Below are positions 17,414 through 26,733 of a stretch of 57,902 bases of DNA, piece by piece. Origin of the DNA: Bacteroidaceae bacterium (GTDB lineage: Bacteria > Bacteroidota > Bacteroidia > Bacteroidales > Bacteroidaceae); assembly GCA_024401215.1 (NCBI GenBank), contig JAKSLL010000013.1, positions 1 to 57,902 of the forward strand. Reading direction: 5' to 3'. Position 1 is the first letter of the stretch, and each line of letters opens with the position of its first letter. The notes beneath the pieces are model-generated. The model searched no databases, was not told the origin of the DNA, and saw nothing but the letters and a program-made list of their open reading frames with translations. Made by a program: the position numbers and the translations under genes.

Positions 17414-18334
17414 TTATTTCAACAAATTCGTGAATGAAGGTGGGAATGGTGTTTCAAACACGAGATTTTCTCCTGTTATTGGATGACGGAAAGCTAAGCG
17501 GAATGCATGTAAGCAGACACGACCTATAGGATCTGCATGATCGCCAAAGAAGTCGGGATGACTTCCATATTTTATGTCGCCAGCAATAGGATGCTTTAGG
17601 TCTTGCATGTGAACACGAATTTGATTCTTTCTGCCAGTATCAAGTTTTAGTTCAACAAGCGAATACCCATTCTTTCTCTTGAGGGTTTTATAGTTCGTTA
17701 TAGCATATTTTCCTCCATTGTCAACTACACTTGAGTATGTTACATACATCTTATTGTCTGTAAGCCAAGAGCGTACCGTACCGCTGTCTTGCTCCATTTC
17801 TCCTTGTACAACTGCTATATAACGGCGGTCAGAAACAATCTCCTTCCAGTTGTCTGTGAAGATTTTCTGTATGTCTCTTCTCTTTGCAAACACAAGAATT
17901 CCTGATGTTCCTTTATCAAGGCGGTGTACTGTGTTGACGGAGAAAGCGCGGCTTGTTCGCTTCACATATTCATCAAGAATAGCTTTCACATTCTCTCTCT
18001 TGTCGCCTGGTAAAGCATTTGTGAGTATGCCTTCTTTCTTTTCCACAACAATGATGAAGGCATCCTCATAAATCAGCCTAACCCATTTACTCACCAAATC
18101 ATGCTTGTGGCGGTTTTTCGCAACTTGAACAAGCTGTCCCGGTTGAAGTTTATAGTTATACTGAGTCACTATCTCCTTATTAACATACACCATGCGCTGA
18201 GAGAGAAGTTCCTTTGCTTTGGTGCGTGAAATGCCGGAGATTGTTGACATTAAGAACTGCATTAGTTCTGCAGGTTGCTTTACAGGATAATCTGTATAGC
18301 GATTTGCAGCTTTTCTATCAAAGTAAGTTGACAT
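17414..18334 (-). CDS. RluA-family 23S rRNA pseudouridine synthase
   Basis: 306 residues. An S4 RNA-binding domain (about 20-85: STISGISRTKAKELLSQRMV) is followed by the RluA catalytic domain. The catalytic aspartate lies in NTVHRLDKGTSGILVFAK (about 135-152), and ELKLDTGRKNQIRVHMQDLKHPI is the second family motif. It isomerises specific uridines in large-subunit rRNA. Which RluA-type protein it is (RluD, RluC or a Bacteroidetes form) cannot be fixed by eye. It lies 47 bp after rlmD on the same strand, so the two RNA-modifying genes likely form an operon. Confidence 0.9.
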   Translation of the reverse strand: MSTYFDRKAANRYTDYPVKQPAELMQFLMSTISGISRTKAKELLSQRMVYVNKEIVTQYNYKLQPGQLVQVAKNRHKHDLVSKWVRLIYEDAFIIVVEKKEGILTNALPGDKRENVKAILDEYVKRTSRAFSVNTVHRLDKGTSGILVFAKRRDIQKIFTDNWKEIVSDRRYIAVVQGEMEQDSGTVRSWLTDNKMYVTYSSVVDNGGKYAITNYKTLKRKNGYSLVELKLDTGRKNQIRVHMQDLKHPIAGDIKYGSHPDFFGDHADPIGRVCLHAFRLAFRHPITGENLVFETPFPPSFTNLLK

Positions 18335-18381
18335 CTATTTATATTTTAGTCGTTTATAGAGACTGTTTTTGTTGTTGCTAA

Positions 18382-19809
18382 TTATGATTGTCGCTTTTCC
18401 AAGAGAACCACATTTTCAACATGCTGTGTATGAGGGAACATGTCTACAGGTTGGACTTTAGTCACCTTGTATGCAGCATCGAGAAGTTGAAGATCACGTG
18501 CTTGAGTTGCAGGATTGCAGCTTACATATACAATTCTCTTTGGTGAAGCAAACAGTATAGTGTCGATCACATCTTGATGCATACCTGCACGTGGTGGGTC
18601 AGTAATGATTACATCAGGACGACCATGTGACTCAATGAATTCTCTGTTGAGTATGTCTTTCATATCGCCTGCGTAAAAGAGAGTGTTTGTTATTCCATTG
18701 ATTTCAGAATTAACCTTGGCATCCTCTATCGCTTCTGGTACATACTCAATGCCGATAACCTTCTTTGCTTTCTTTGATACAAAGTTGGCAATCGTGCCTG
18801 TGCCTGTATAGAGGTCATATACAAGTTCGTCGCCAGTAAGCCCAGCAAATTCGCGGGCAACCTTGTATAGTTCAAACGCTTGTTCGGTATTTGTTTGATA
18901 AAACGATTTTGGTCCCACCTTGAATTTCAGGTCTTCCATCAATTCAAAGATGTGGTCCTTACCTTTTACGACATGAACATCTTGGTCTCCAATTGTGTCG
19001 TTAGCTTTGTGATTATCAACATAAAGGAGTGATGTTATTTCAGGAAAAGTTTCAGCAAGGTGTTGCATAAGAGCATCCGCCTGTGCTTTTGCTTCATCAT
19101 CCTCAATACGGAATTGCACAAGAAACATCAACTCGCCTGAATTGCTGTTGCGAATCATAAGTGAGCGAAGCAATCCTTTGTTCTCACGAAGATTGTAAAA
19201 CTCAAGTTTGTTTTTGAGAGCATATTCTCGTATGTCGTTGCGAATGCGGTTGTTTATGTCATCCATAAGATGGCATTCATCAATGTCGAGTATCTTGTCG
19301 AAAGCTCCGCTTATATGAAAACCAACAGCGTCCATAACATCGTATTTAACATCAGCCTTGACTTCTTCTTCTGTAAGCCAGCGCTTATCTGAGAATCCAA
19401 ACTCAAGCTTGTTTCTGTAGCACTTTGTTAGTTTGCTGCCAAGGATAGGCATAAACTCAGGCAGTTCGACTTTCCCTATTCGTGACAGATTATCGAAAAC
19501 CTGTTGCTGCTTTGCTTTTAGCTGCTCTTCGTATTTCAGGCATTGCCATTTACATCCTCCGCAAACACCATAATGTTTGCAGAAAGGAGTTGCACGTAGC
19601 TCAGAATACTCATGGAATTTTACTGCGACAGCCTCCATGTATGAGTTTTTCTTCTTTTTTACTTGAAGGTCAACAATGTCACCTGGCACCACGTATGGTA
19701 CAAAAACCACTTTGTCATCTACTCTTGCAAGCGACTTTCCTTCTGCTGCAACAGCCGTAATGGTTATGTTTTCAAGCAGAGGCAGCTGCTTCTTCTTATT
19801 TCGAGCCAT
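18382..19809 (-). CDS. rlmD: 23S rRNA (uracil-1939-C5)-methyltransferase
   Basis: 475 residues. The N-terminal TRAM domain (about 10-65) is followed by the iron-sulfur cysteines (CKHYGVCGGCKWQC, about 77-90). The methyltransferase domain has YDLYTGTGTIANFV, the TDPPRAGMH motif and the catalytic cysteine in VYVSCNPATQARD. It methylates uracil in 23S rRNA using SAM and a 4Fe-4S cluster. RlmD or a close RumA-type paralogue is the best call. It is the first gene of a leftward pair with the pseudouridine synthase, and its promoter abuts that of the divergent oxidoreductase gene. Confidence 0.9.
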   Translation of the reverse strand: MARNKKKQLPLLENITITAVAAEGKSLARVDDKVVFVPYVVPGDIVDLQVKKKKNSYMEAVAVKFHEYSELRATPFCKHYGVCGGCKWQCLKYEEQLKAKQQQVFDNLSRIGKVELPEFMPILGSKLTKCYRNKLEFGFSDKRWLTEEEVKADVKYDVMDAVGFHISGAFDKILDIDECHLMDDINNRIRNDIREYALKNKLEFYNLRENKGLLRSLMIRNSNSGELMFLVQFRIEDDEAKAQADALMQHLAETFPEITSLLYVDNHKANDTIGDQDVHVVKGKDHIFELMEDLKFKVGPKSFYQTNTEQAFELYKVAREFAGLTGDELVYDLYTGTGTIANFVSKKAKKVIGIEYVPEAIEDAKVNSEINGITNTLFYAGDMKDILNREFIESHGRPDVIITDPPRAGMHQDVIDTILFASPKRIVYVSCNPATQARDLQLLDAAYKVTKVQPVDMFPHTQHVENVVLLEKRQS

Positions 19810-19889
19810 TATAAAGTTCTTTTTATGACGATAAAAATAAATATGTTAAAGTTTTAATTCGTATAGAAGTTAAATTCTCAGAATCTGTG

Positions 19890-19918
19890 CAAAGTTATTA
19901 AAAAAATCTGTAACTTTG
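19890..19918. promoter_or_regulatory. Back-to-back divergent promoters
   Basis: On the minus strand TAACTTTG lies at 19890-19897 (for rlmD). On the plus strand TAACTTTG lies at 19911-19918 (for the Gfo/Idh/MocA gene). The two -7 boxes are 13 bp apart, so polymerase bound at one would cover the other. Confidence 0.6.
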
Positions 19919-19957
19919 CATGGTATATGATTGACATTTATACTTTATTGTTGAAAA

Positions 19958-20953
19958 ATGAAATTTTTGGAAACAGTTAGATGGGGTTTTATCGGTTGCG
20001 GCGAAGTGACAGAAAAAAAAAGCGGACCTGCTTTTGGTTTGATATCTGGCAGCGAAGTTGTGGCTGTCATGAGTCGTGATATTCGTAAGGCAGAGTCTTA
20101 TGCCAAGAGGAACAACATCAAGAAATACTATTCTGATGCACAACTGCTTGTTGATGACCCCGATGTCAATGCAATTTACATTGCCACTCCCCCTTCGTCT
20201 CATGCTACATTCGCTATTATGGCAATGAAAGCAGGGAAACCGGCATACATTGAGAAACCTCTTGCAGCCAGTTATGCTGATTGTTTGCGTGTGAACAGAA
20301 TCAGCGAACTTACAGGAGTTCCTTGTTTTGTTGCATTTTATAGAAGGTATCTGCCATACTTTGACAAAGTGCGCAATATCGTGTTTAGCGGTCAGATAGG
20401 TAAAGTGCTGACTGTACAGATTCGATTTGCTGTGCCGCCGAGAGAGCTTGACTATAATGCGAACAAGGAGATGCCTTGGCGCCTTCAGCCAGAGGTGGCA
20501 GGTGGTGGAGGATATTTCTACGATTTAGCCTCTCACCAATTAGATTTCCTTCAGTATATGTTTGGCCCAATTATTCAGGCAGAAGGATTTGGCAATAATA
20601 TGGCAGGTTTGTATAAAGTTGAAGATACTATAAACGCCTGTTTTCGTTTTGCTAATGAGCTTACGGGTAGTGCTTCATGGTGCTTTGTAGCACATGAATC
20701 GGCAAGAAGAGATAGGATATCCATTGTTGGCGATAAGGGCAAGTTGGTGTTTTCGGTTTACAATTATGAACCGATAGTATTAGATACAGAGTTAGGTAAA
20801 GAATATATCGAAGTGCCAAATCCCAAGCATGTTCAGACAGGGCTCATAGAGAAAGTTGTTCAGCATTTGAAAGGGACCTATGTCTGTGATTGTGATTCAA
20901 GAAGTGCAACAGCAACAAATTGGGTGATGGATAGAATTCTTGGCAAGATATAA
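19958..20953 (+). CDS. Gfo/Idh/MocA-family oxidoreductase
   Basis: 331 residues. The N-terminal Rossmann fold starts WGFIGCGEVTEKKSGP, with YIATPPSSHATFAI and the conserved EKP motif (IEKPLA, about 98-103). The C-terminal domain has GGGYFYDLASHQLD, in which His is the usual catalytic position. Family members are NAD(P)-dependent sugar or inositol dehydrogenases, cytosolic. The inositol locus 6 kb away makes an inositol dehydrogenase tempting, but the family is too broad for that. It is followed at 39 bp by a DUF4421 gene. Confidence 0.85.
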   Translation: MKFLETVRWGFIGCGEVTEKKSGPAFGLISGSEVVAVMSRDIRKAESYAKRNNIKKYYSDAQLLVDDPDVNAIYIATPPSSHATFAIMAMKAGKPAYIEKPLAASYADCLRVNRISELTGVPCFVAFYRRYLPYFDKVRNIVFSGQIGKVLTVQIRFAVPPRELDYNANKEMPWRLQPEVAGGGGYFYDLASHQLDFLQYMFGPIIQAEGFGNNMAGLYKVEDTINACFRFANELTGSASWCFVAHESARRDRISIVGDKGKLVFSVYNYEPIVLDTELGKEYIEVPNPKHVQTGLIEKVVQHLKGTYVCDCDSRSATATNWVMDRILGKI

Positions 20954-20992
20954 AAGTGTTCTGATGATTTTGTTAAGGCAAAAAGATTTTTA

Positions 20993-22093
20993 ATGACAAA
21001 GTTCTTTCTACATAGGATTGTGGTCATGTTGGTGGCTATTTGTGTCTGTCATGATGTGTTTGCACAGAATGACTCGACATATGTATCTTGTCATCAGCAA
21101 GGCAACAAGGAAGAAGTTGGACATGAGCGTCAAAGGCCATTCTTGCTGAAAGCCTTAGATGATGTCACGGATTTCTTTATGGGATGCGACACAACCTATG
21201 TAACACCTCAGCAATATCAGTTATCAGCCGAAGCAGAAGTATCATATTGGCATGACTATTACAACCTCAGGTCATCTGAGACGAATAAAACTATGACCAT
21301 TCAGTCAGATCCTTCGGTTATACTTGGTGGAAATGTATCATACAGCATTTTCGGATATGGACTACTTTGGAATATGAATGACCTCGGAATAAAAGCGGGA
21401 AAGACAAATGGCACCTCGCTGAGGCAGACATTCTCAATACATACTGCGAAGTTTTTTGCAGAGTATTATACATTCAATTCTGGTAAAGGTGCGGAAATCC
21501 GTTCTATCACAGGGATGAGCCTTAAAGGTAAAGACCGCACATTTCACGGTCTAAACTCAAGATGCAAGGGTGGAAGTATTATTTATCTGTTCAATAATCA
21601 GCACTTTTCATGGCCAGCAGCTTTTGGAGAGAATGCTGTACAAAGGAAAAGTTGTGGGACATGGAGTATTGGCTTTCAGTATAACCATCAAAGAGTGACT
21701 TTCAATGCAGAAGAATTGCCTGACTATCTTATAGGTACAATAGACTCTACCCTGCTCTTCAACAAGGTGAATTATGATGATTTCAATGTGAGTGTTGGTT
21801 ATAGTTATAATTGTGTCCTTGGTAGAAATGTGCTATACGCCATATCAGTATTGCCTAGTATAGGTTACAGGCGTTCAAATATTACAGAAGCATCTTATAA
21901 GCATTCCATACTGAATAATGTTGCGACTGATTTGAATCTGCGTATGTCGCTGGTGTGGAACAATACCAAGTATTATTCAAGTCTTATTCTTGAAACACAT
22001 ACATACTCATACAGAAAGGACAAATTTGGTCTTACCAATACTTATGGCACACTAAAATATGTTCTTGGATTAAACTTTTGGAAAAAAACATAG
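20993..22093 (+). CDS. DUF4421 family outer-membrane protein
   Basis: 366 residues with a signal peptide (cleavage near VFAQN). The mature part begins with a linker and then DTTYVTPQQYQLSAEAEVSYW. It continues as alternating aromatic beta strands and ends LGLNFWKKT, the pattern of DUF4421, a Bacteroidetes barrel-like family with no known function. It sits 39 bp after the oxidoreductase, perhaps cotranscribed. The family name rests on the characteristic DTTYV and Y-rich start. Confidence 0.75.
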   Translation: MTKFFLHRIVVMLVAICVCHDVFAQNDSTYVSCHQQGNKEEVGHERQRPFLLKALDDVTDFFMGCDTTYVTPQQYQLSAEAEVSYWHDYYNLRSSETNKTMTIQSDPSVILGGNVSYSIFGYGLLWNMNDLGIKAGKTNGTSLRQTFSIHTAKFFAEYYTFNSGKGAEIRSITGMSLKGKDRTFHGLNSRCKGGSIIYLFNNQHFSWPAAFGENAVQRKSCGTWSIGFQYNHQRVTFNAEELPDYLIGTIDSTLLFNKVNYDDFNVSVGYSYNCVLGRNVLYAISVLPSIGYRRSNITEASYKHSILNNVATDLNLRMSLVWNNTKYYSSLILETHTYSYRKDKFGLTNTYGTLKYVLGLNFWKKT

Positions 22094-22102
22094 TCATTAT
22101 AT

Positions 22103-22128
22103 ATTGAGTAAATATGCGTTTACTCAAT
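22103..22128. terminator. Hairpin between the DUF4421 and CotH-type genes
   Basis: A perfect 10-bp inverted repeat, ATTGAGTAAA (22103-22112) and TTTACTCAAT (22119-22128), has a 6-nt loop. It is followed by only two T's, so it is a weak terminator candidate or a protein-binding site. Confidence 0.45.
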
Positions 22129-22178
22129 TTGTAAGCGACGAGATGAAATAATAACAAAAAAAGAAAACCTAAATACAA

Positions 22179-25100
22179 ATGAATAAAAAATATCTTGCCT
22201 TATTTGCATTGTTGAGTGTTGCAGGAACAGCTTGCGCTCAAGAGTGGATTGACGTTACTGATTCGTATATACAAAATCCAAGATACGATGGTAACAATTA
22301 TAGTGGTTGGCTTGGAACAAAGTTAAGTTATGCCAATCCTAAAGAGAATGCCGAGCATTACGGTAAAACCTATGATACATATCAGATTCTTTCTGGCTTG
22401 CCTGCTGGAAGATTCCGATTGAGTCTTAATGCCTTCTATCGCATAGGAGACCAAACTACAGATTATACCGTTTATAAAGATGGTAGTTATAAAGACTATC
22501 AGATTGCCCGCCTTTATGCTACCTCTTCAATTGACACCTATGATGTGGGTATTGCGCCACTTGCCAGCGGTGCTGTGAAGAATGGTCTTGGCGGTACATC
22601 TGTAGGCGTTGGCAATGTAGTTAGCAGCGGTGGCGGCTGGTGGGGCGGCTGGCAAACCTACGAATATTATGTTCCAAACGACATGGAAGCTGCATATTAT
22701 TGGTTTAATGCCGGTTACTATAAAAACAGTGTTGATTGTAAAGTTGGAGATGACGGCGAACTACGCATAGGTATAAAGAAGGATTATGTCATCAGCAGCG
22801 ACTGGACATGTATCGACAACTGGAAGCTTGAGTATTATGGCACTGTGAAACATGTTACAGGCATAGAAATATCAAAGAAGACAGCAGACATGGTCGTGTC
22901 TGAAGAAATGTATCTCTCTTGTAATGTGTCACCTTCTGATGCAACATATAGAAATGCGAAATGGTCAAGTACAAACAATAAAGTAGCAACTGTCGATTCT
23001 AAAGGTAAGGTTACTGCAGTAGGCATAGGTACTTGCTTCATAAAAGCGGCATCGGTTGACAATTCAGCAATCACCGCTACATGCAAAATTACTGTTTCTA
23101 CAAACACTCCAACATCTGAAAATATTGTCATTAATGAGATCATGGCATCTAATGTCGATACATACCGTGACCCATCTACAAACTTTGGTAGCTGGGTGGA
23201 ATTGTATAATCCTACTGACAAGGGTGTAATTCTTGGTGGTTTGTATGTCACAGATGATCCTGCTGATTTGAAGAAGCATAAGCTGGTGGATGATTATGGA
23301 GCACTTCCTGCAAAAGGCTTTGCTTTGCTAAACTTCGACCACTATGAAGTATGGACTAAAATGTCTTACAGGCAAATAGATGACAAACTCGACTGTGATG
23401 GCGGTGTCATCATAATTTCTGACGGAAAGAAAATTTTAGCACAGCAAGAGTACCCTGCAGCAATTTCTCGCTGTTCTTATGCGCGAACAACCGATGGTGG
23501 TGCAGAATGGGCTGTAACAGGAAACCCATCTGCAGGTTTGTCAAATCAAGCAGAAGGAGGTTTTGCCTCTGAACAGCTTCCTGCTCCTGTTGTTGATAAA
23601 GATGCACAGCTTTTCAAAGGAACTCTGCAGATTTGCGTAAGTATTCCTGAAGGCGCAACTCTTAAATACACAACCGACGGTACAGCTCCTTCTCTCACTA
23701 ATGGTGAAACATCCAAAACAGGAATCTTCGTGATTGATTATAATACTTGTTTCAGATTCCGAACTTTCAAGGATGGATATCTTCCTTCTCCTGTTGTTAC
23801 GCGTACATATATATATAATAGTAACTTCCCTTTCCCTATCATTAGTGTTGTTACTGACGCCAATAATCTTGATGACAATAATCTCGGTTTGTTCAAGCAG
23901 GGTGAGTTTGGTCGTCCAGGTAATGGACAAACAAGTAACTGCAACTGGAACATGTCTTGGGATAGACCTGTCAACTTTGAGTTCATCACATTAGACAACG
24001 AATGTATAGTATCTCAAGAATGCGATATGTCAACTTGTGGTGGATGGAGCCGAGCATGGCAGCCACATTCTTTCAAGCTTAAGGCAACAAAAGTCTATGA
24101 TTTCAAAAACACATTTGACGCGAAGCTTTTTGAAGAGAAGCCAAATCTGAAATTTAAGACTTTGCAGATACGAAACGGAGGAAACGACAACAACTGTCGT
24201 ATCAAGGATCCCGCATTGCAGCAGATTGTTGCTCGAAGTGGATTATATGTGGATTATCAGGCATGGCAGCCTGTGCATGTCTTCTTCAATGGTCAGCACT
24301 ATGCTGTTCTTAATATGCGTGAGGCAAATAACAAGCACTATGCTTATTCAAACTATGGAATTGATACTGACGAGATGGACCAGTTCGAAATGTCTCCTGA
24401 TTCTGGTTATGTACAGATGGAGGGAACGGATGAGTCTTACGCGCGCCTTCTTGAATTAAGTGAAAATGCTGCTGATGATGACACTTACAACGAAATTGCT
24501 CAGCTTCTTGACATAGATGAATACATCAATTATATGGCTGTTCAGATGTATATTGGCAACTGGGACTGGCCACAGAACAATGTTAAGGGATTCCGTGATG
24601 TGAATGACGGTAAGTTCCATTTCGTACTCTTTGACCTTGATGGAGCATTGTCAACAAGCACCCCATTCTCAACATTCTTTGGCAAGGAGAATTATACATT
24701 TGACACATTGCATGGTTACGACCATTCACTTGGCAAGAGTGTTGAAGGGTCAAGAAGATATAGGCAAATCAAATTTGTTACGCTCTTCAAGAATATGTTG
24801 AAGAACGAAACTTTCAGACGTAGATTCATTGACACATATTGTATTGTAGGTGGTTCTGTGTTTGATAATGCTCATGTTAAGTCTATAGTTAGTGATGTGG
24901 CAAATTATCTTGGTACAGATAATTATGTTTACCCTTCAAATACTGCCAATACTCTTATCAGCAGCTTCAACTCATCTTATAACAGCAATCTTGTAAATCA
25001 GCTCAAATCTTGTTCTTATATGAAGCTTTCTTCAAAGACAAGACAGGCTTTGACATTAGATGCAAATGTTGATGACGCTAAGATTATGATTAATGATGTT

Positions 25101-26588
25101 GAGGTTCCTTATTCAAAGTTCAATGGCTACATTTTCCCTCCTGTCACAGTTAAAGCTGTCGCTCCTGCTGGTTATCGTTTTGTAGGTTGGACTTCTCAGT
25201 CAGGCTCTTCATCAGAAAAGATTGTGTTCAGTGAAGGTACAAACTGGAAATTCTACGATTCTGGTTCGCTCGACAATACTAAATGGTACTCCTCTTCATA
25301 TAGTGATAGCAGCTGGAAGAATGGTTCTGCTCCTCTTGGCTATGGCAAAGACCAGAAAACAGTGCTTAAAGCTAACTTATCTTGTTACTATTTCAGGAAG
25401 ACATTTACGCTTAGCAATACTCCATCAGCTAAGGATGTGTATAATCTTGACATTACAATTGATGATGGAATGATTGTGTATGTCAACGGAAAAGAAGTAG
25501 GAAGATACAACATGCCAAGCGGAAATGTGGCATACAATGACGTGGCTACTACTTATGCAAATAATAATCCTGACAATACTACTTTGCAGATACCTGCTTC
25601 TCTTTTGCAGAAAGGTACAAATGTTATAGCGGTAGAAGTTCATAACAACAACACTACATCAAGTGACATATTATGGAATGCTTCGCTTACTGCATCGATT
25701 GCTAGTATAGATGCTTCTAATGTTACAGACTATATCTCTAATGAGGAAGAATATGAGGTGCCATCTTCTGGCAAAAGATCTCTCTCTGCAATTTTTGAAC
25801 CAATTGCCGAAGAGGAATTAATAGCTTCTGGTTATAGCCCTATCCGCATAAATGAAGTGTCAGCCTCAAATAGCATGTATGTAAATGACTATTACAAGAA
25901 GGTTGACTGGATAGAGCTATACAATGCTTCTGACGAAGACATTGATATCGCGGGCATGTATATTTCTGATAATATGGAAAAACTTCAGAAGTATCAGGTG
26001 CCAACTGACAATGTCAGACTTAACACAGTCATTAAGGCTCATGGCTATAAAGTTATCTGGTGTGATAAGAATGACATTATCGGTTCAGATATTCATACAT
26101 CATTCAAACTTGCTGCTGAAGGTGGTGACGTAGTTATAACAACTGACGACTTTACTGATTCAATAAAATATACAGGTCATACAAATATGCAGACATTCGG
26201 ACGTTATCCAGATGGTGCTGATGAGACTTATTTGATGAATATACCAACTATCGGTAAGTCTAACTTGCTCGGATCGTTTGACACTCCATATACTGATGAT
26301 GATTTAGATTTGGATCCAACGCCTGATGGCATTAATGGATTCGTAAAAGAAGGTGGAATCACAATTGCTTATGCACGAGGCGTTGTGAATGTAAAGAGCG
26401 AAGACTCTGACATCATATCCTTCAATGTGTATTCAACTTCTGGTGCTAAGGTAGGCAATAAGGCTATGGTTAGATGGGATAACAAGTTTGTTACTGTCAA
26501 TGTCGACAATCTGCCAAAAGGTGTATATGTAGCTAACGCTATTACTGCTTCTGGCGACGAAAAACGCATTAAATTTGTTATTAAATAG
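22179..26588 (+). CDS. Giant secreted CotH-kinase / lamin-tail-domain protein with T9SS-type C-terminus
   Basis: 1469 residues. Order of parts: signal peptide (cleaved near ACAQE); a beta-rich N-domain (about 22-225); a bacterial Ig-like domain (226-308, VTGIEISKK and VGIGTCFIKA); a lamin-tail domain (313-440, IVINEIMASN); a chitobiase-type beta domain (477-545, TLKYTTDGTAPS); and a CotH kinase domain (about 550-960) with FHFVLFDLDGAL as the metal-binding Asp motif. Then come a galactose-binding-like beta-sandwich (about 1024-1180), a second lamin-tail domain (1222-1360, IRINEVSASN) and a C-terminal beta domain ending GVYVANAITASGDEKRIKFVIK, as in type IX secretion cargo. CotH kinases phosphorylate secreted proteins in spores and pathogens. 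The substrate here is unknown. The gene stands alone. Confidence 0.85.
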   Translation: MNKKYLALFALLSVAGTACAQEWIDVTDSYIQNPRYDGNNYSGWLGTKLSYANPKENAEHYGKTYDTYQILSGLPAGRFRLSLNAFYRIGDQTTDYTVYKDGSYKDYQIARLYATSSIDTYDVGIAPLASGAVKNGLGGTSVGVGNVVSSGGGWWGGWQTYEYYVPNDMEAAYYWFNAGYYKNSVDCKVGDDGELRIGIKKDYVISSDWTCIDNWKLEYYGTVKHVTGIEISKKTADMVVSEEMYLSCNVSPSDATYRNAKWSSTNNKVATVDSKGKVTAVGIGTCFIKAASVDNSAITATCKITVSTNTPTSENIVINEIMASNVDTYRDPSTNFGSWVELYNPTDKGVILGGLYVTDDPADLKKHKLVDDYGALPAKGFALLNFDHYEVWTKMSYRQIDDKLDCDGGVIIISDGKKILAQQEYPAAISRCSYARTTDGGAEWAVTGNPSAGLSNQAEGGFASEQLPAPVVDKDAQLFKGTLQICVSIPEGATLKYTTDGTAPSLTNGETSKTGIFVIDYNTCFRFRTFKDGYLPSPVVTRTYIYNSNFPFPIISVVTDANNLDDNNLGLFKQGEFGRPGNGQTSNCNWNMSWDRPVNFEFITLDNECIVSQECDMSTCGGWSRAWQPHSFKLKATKVYDFKNTFDAKLFEEKPNLKFKTLQIRNGGNDNNCRIKDPALQQIVARSGLYVDYQAWQPVHVFFNGQHYAVLNMREANNKHYAYSNYGIDTDEMDQFEMSPDSGYVQMEGTDESYARLLELSENAADDDTYNEIAQLLDIDEYINYMAVQMYIGNWDWPQNNVKGFRDVNDGKFHFVLFDLDGALSTSTPFSTFFGKENYTFDTLHGYDHSLGKSVEGSRRYRQIKFVTLFKNMLKNETFRRRFIDTYCIVGGSVFDNAHVKSIVSDVANYLGTDNYVYPSNTANTLISSFNSSYNSNLVNQLKSCSYMKLSSKTRQALTLDANVDDAKIMINDVEVPYSKFNGYIFPPVTVKAVAPAGYRFVGWTSQSGSSSEKIVFSEGTNWKFYDSGSLDNTKWYSSSYSDSSWKNGSAPLGYGKDQKTVLKANLSCYYFRKTFTLSNTPSAKDVYNLDITIDDGMIVYVNGKEVGRYNMPSGNVAYNDVATTYANNNPDNTTLQIPASLLQKGTNVIAVEVHNNNTTSSDILWNASLTASIASIDASNVTDYISNEEEYEVPSSGKRSLSAIFEPIAEEELIASGYSPIRINEVSASNSMYVNDYYKKVDWIELYNASDEDIDIAGMYISDNMEKLQKYQVPTDNVRLNTVIKAHGYKVIWCDKNDIIGSDIHTSFKLAAEGGDVVITTDDFTDSIKYTGHTNMQTFGRYPDGADETYLMNIPTIGKSNLLGSFDTPYTDDDLDLDPTPDGINGFVKEGGITIAYARGVVNVKSEDSDIISFNVYSTSGAKVGNKAMVRWDNKFVTVNVDNLPKGVYVANAITASGDEKRIKFVIK

Positions 26589-26638
26589 AAAAAAACAAAA
26601 ATTATTGTTTATTTGATGATTATCTCAAAATAAATTCG

Positions 26639-26700
26639 TAATTTTGCTCTCGATAGTAAAATTGACGCGTGTCAAGAACTTTTGGCACGCGTTTTTTTAT
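26639..26700 (+). promoter_or_regulatory. galE promoter box followed at once by a terminator-like hairpin
   Basis: TAATTTTG at 26639-26646 would start RNA near 26653. The stem ACGCGTG...CACGCGT (26665-26692) follows, with its T-run (26692-26698), and the galE ATG is at 26734. The hairpin may simply end the CotH-type transcript, or it may attenuate galE. Confidence 0.6.
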
Positions 26701-26733
26701 CTGGTATATCTAATTATAAATAATAGACAATAC

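Noticed and set aside
26644-26733. N-terminal extension of galE
   Set aside because: The 30 extra codons cross a terminator hairpin and have no homology; the ATG at 26734 gives the standard GalE start.
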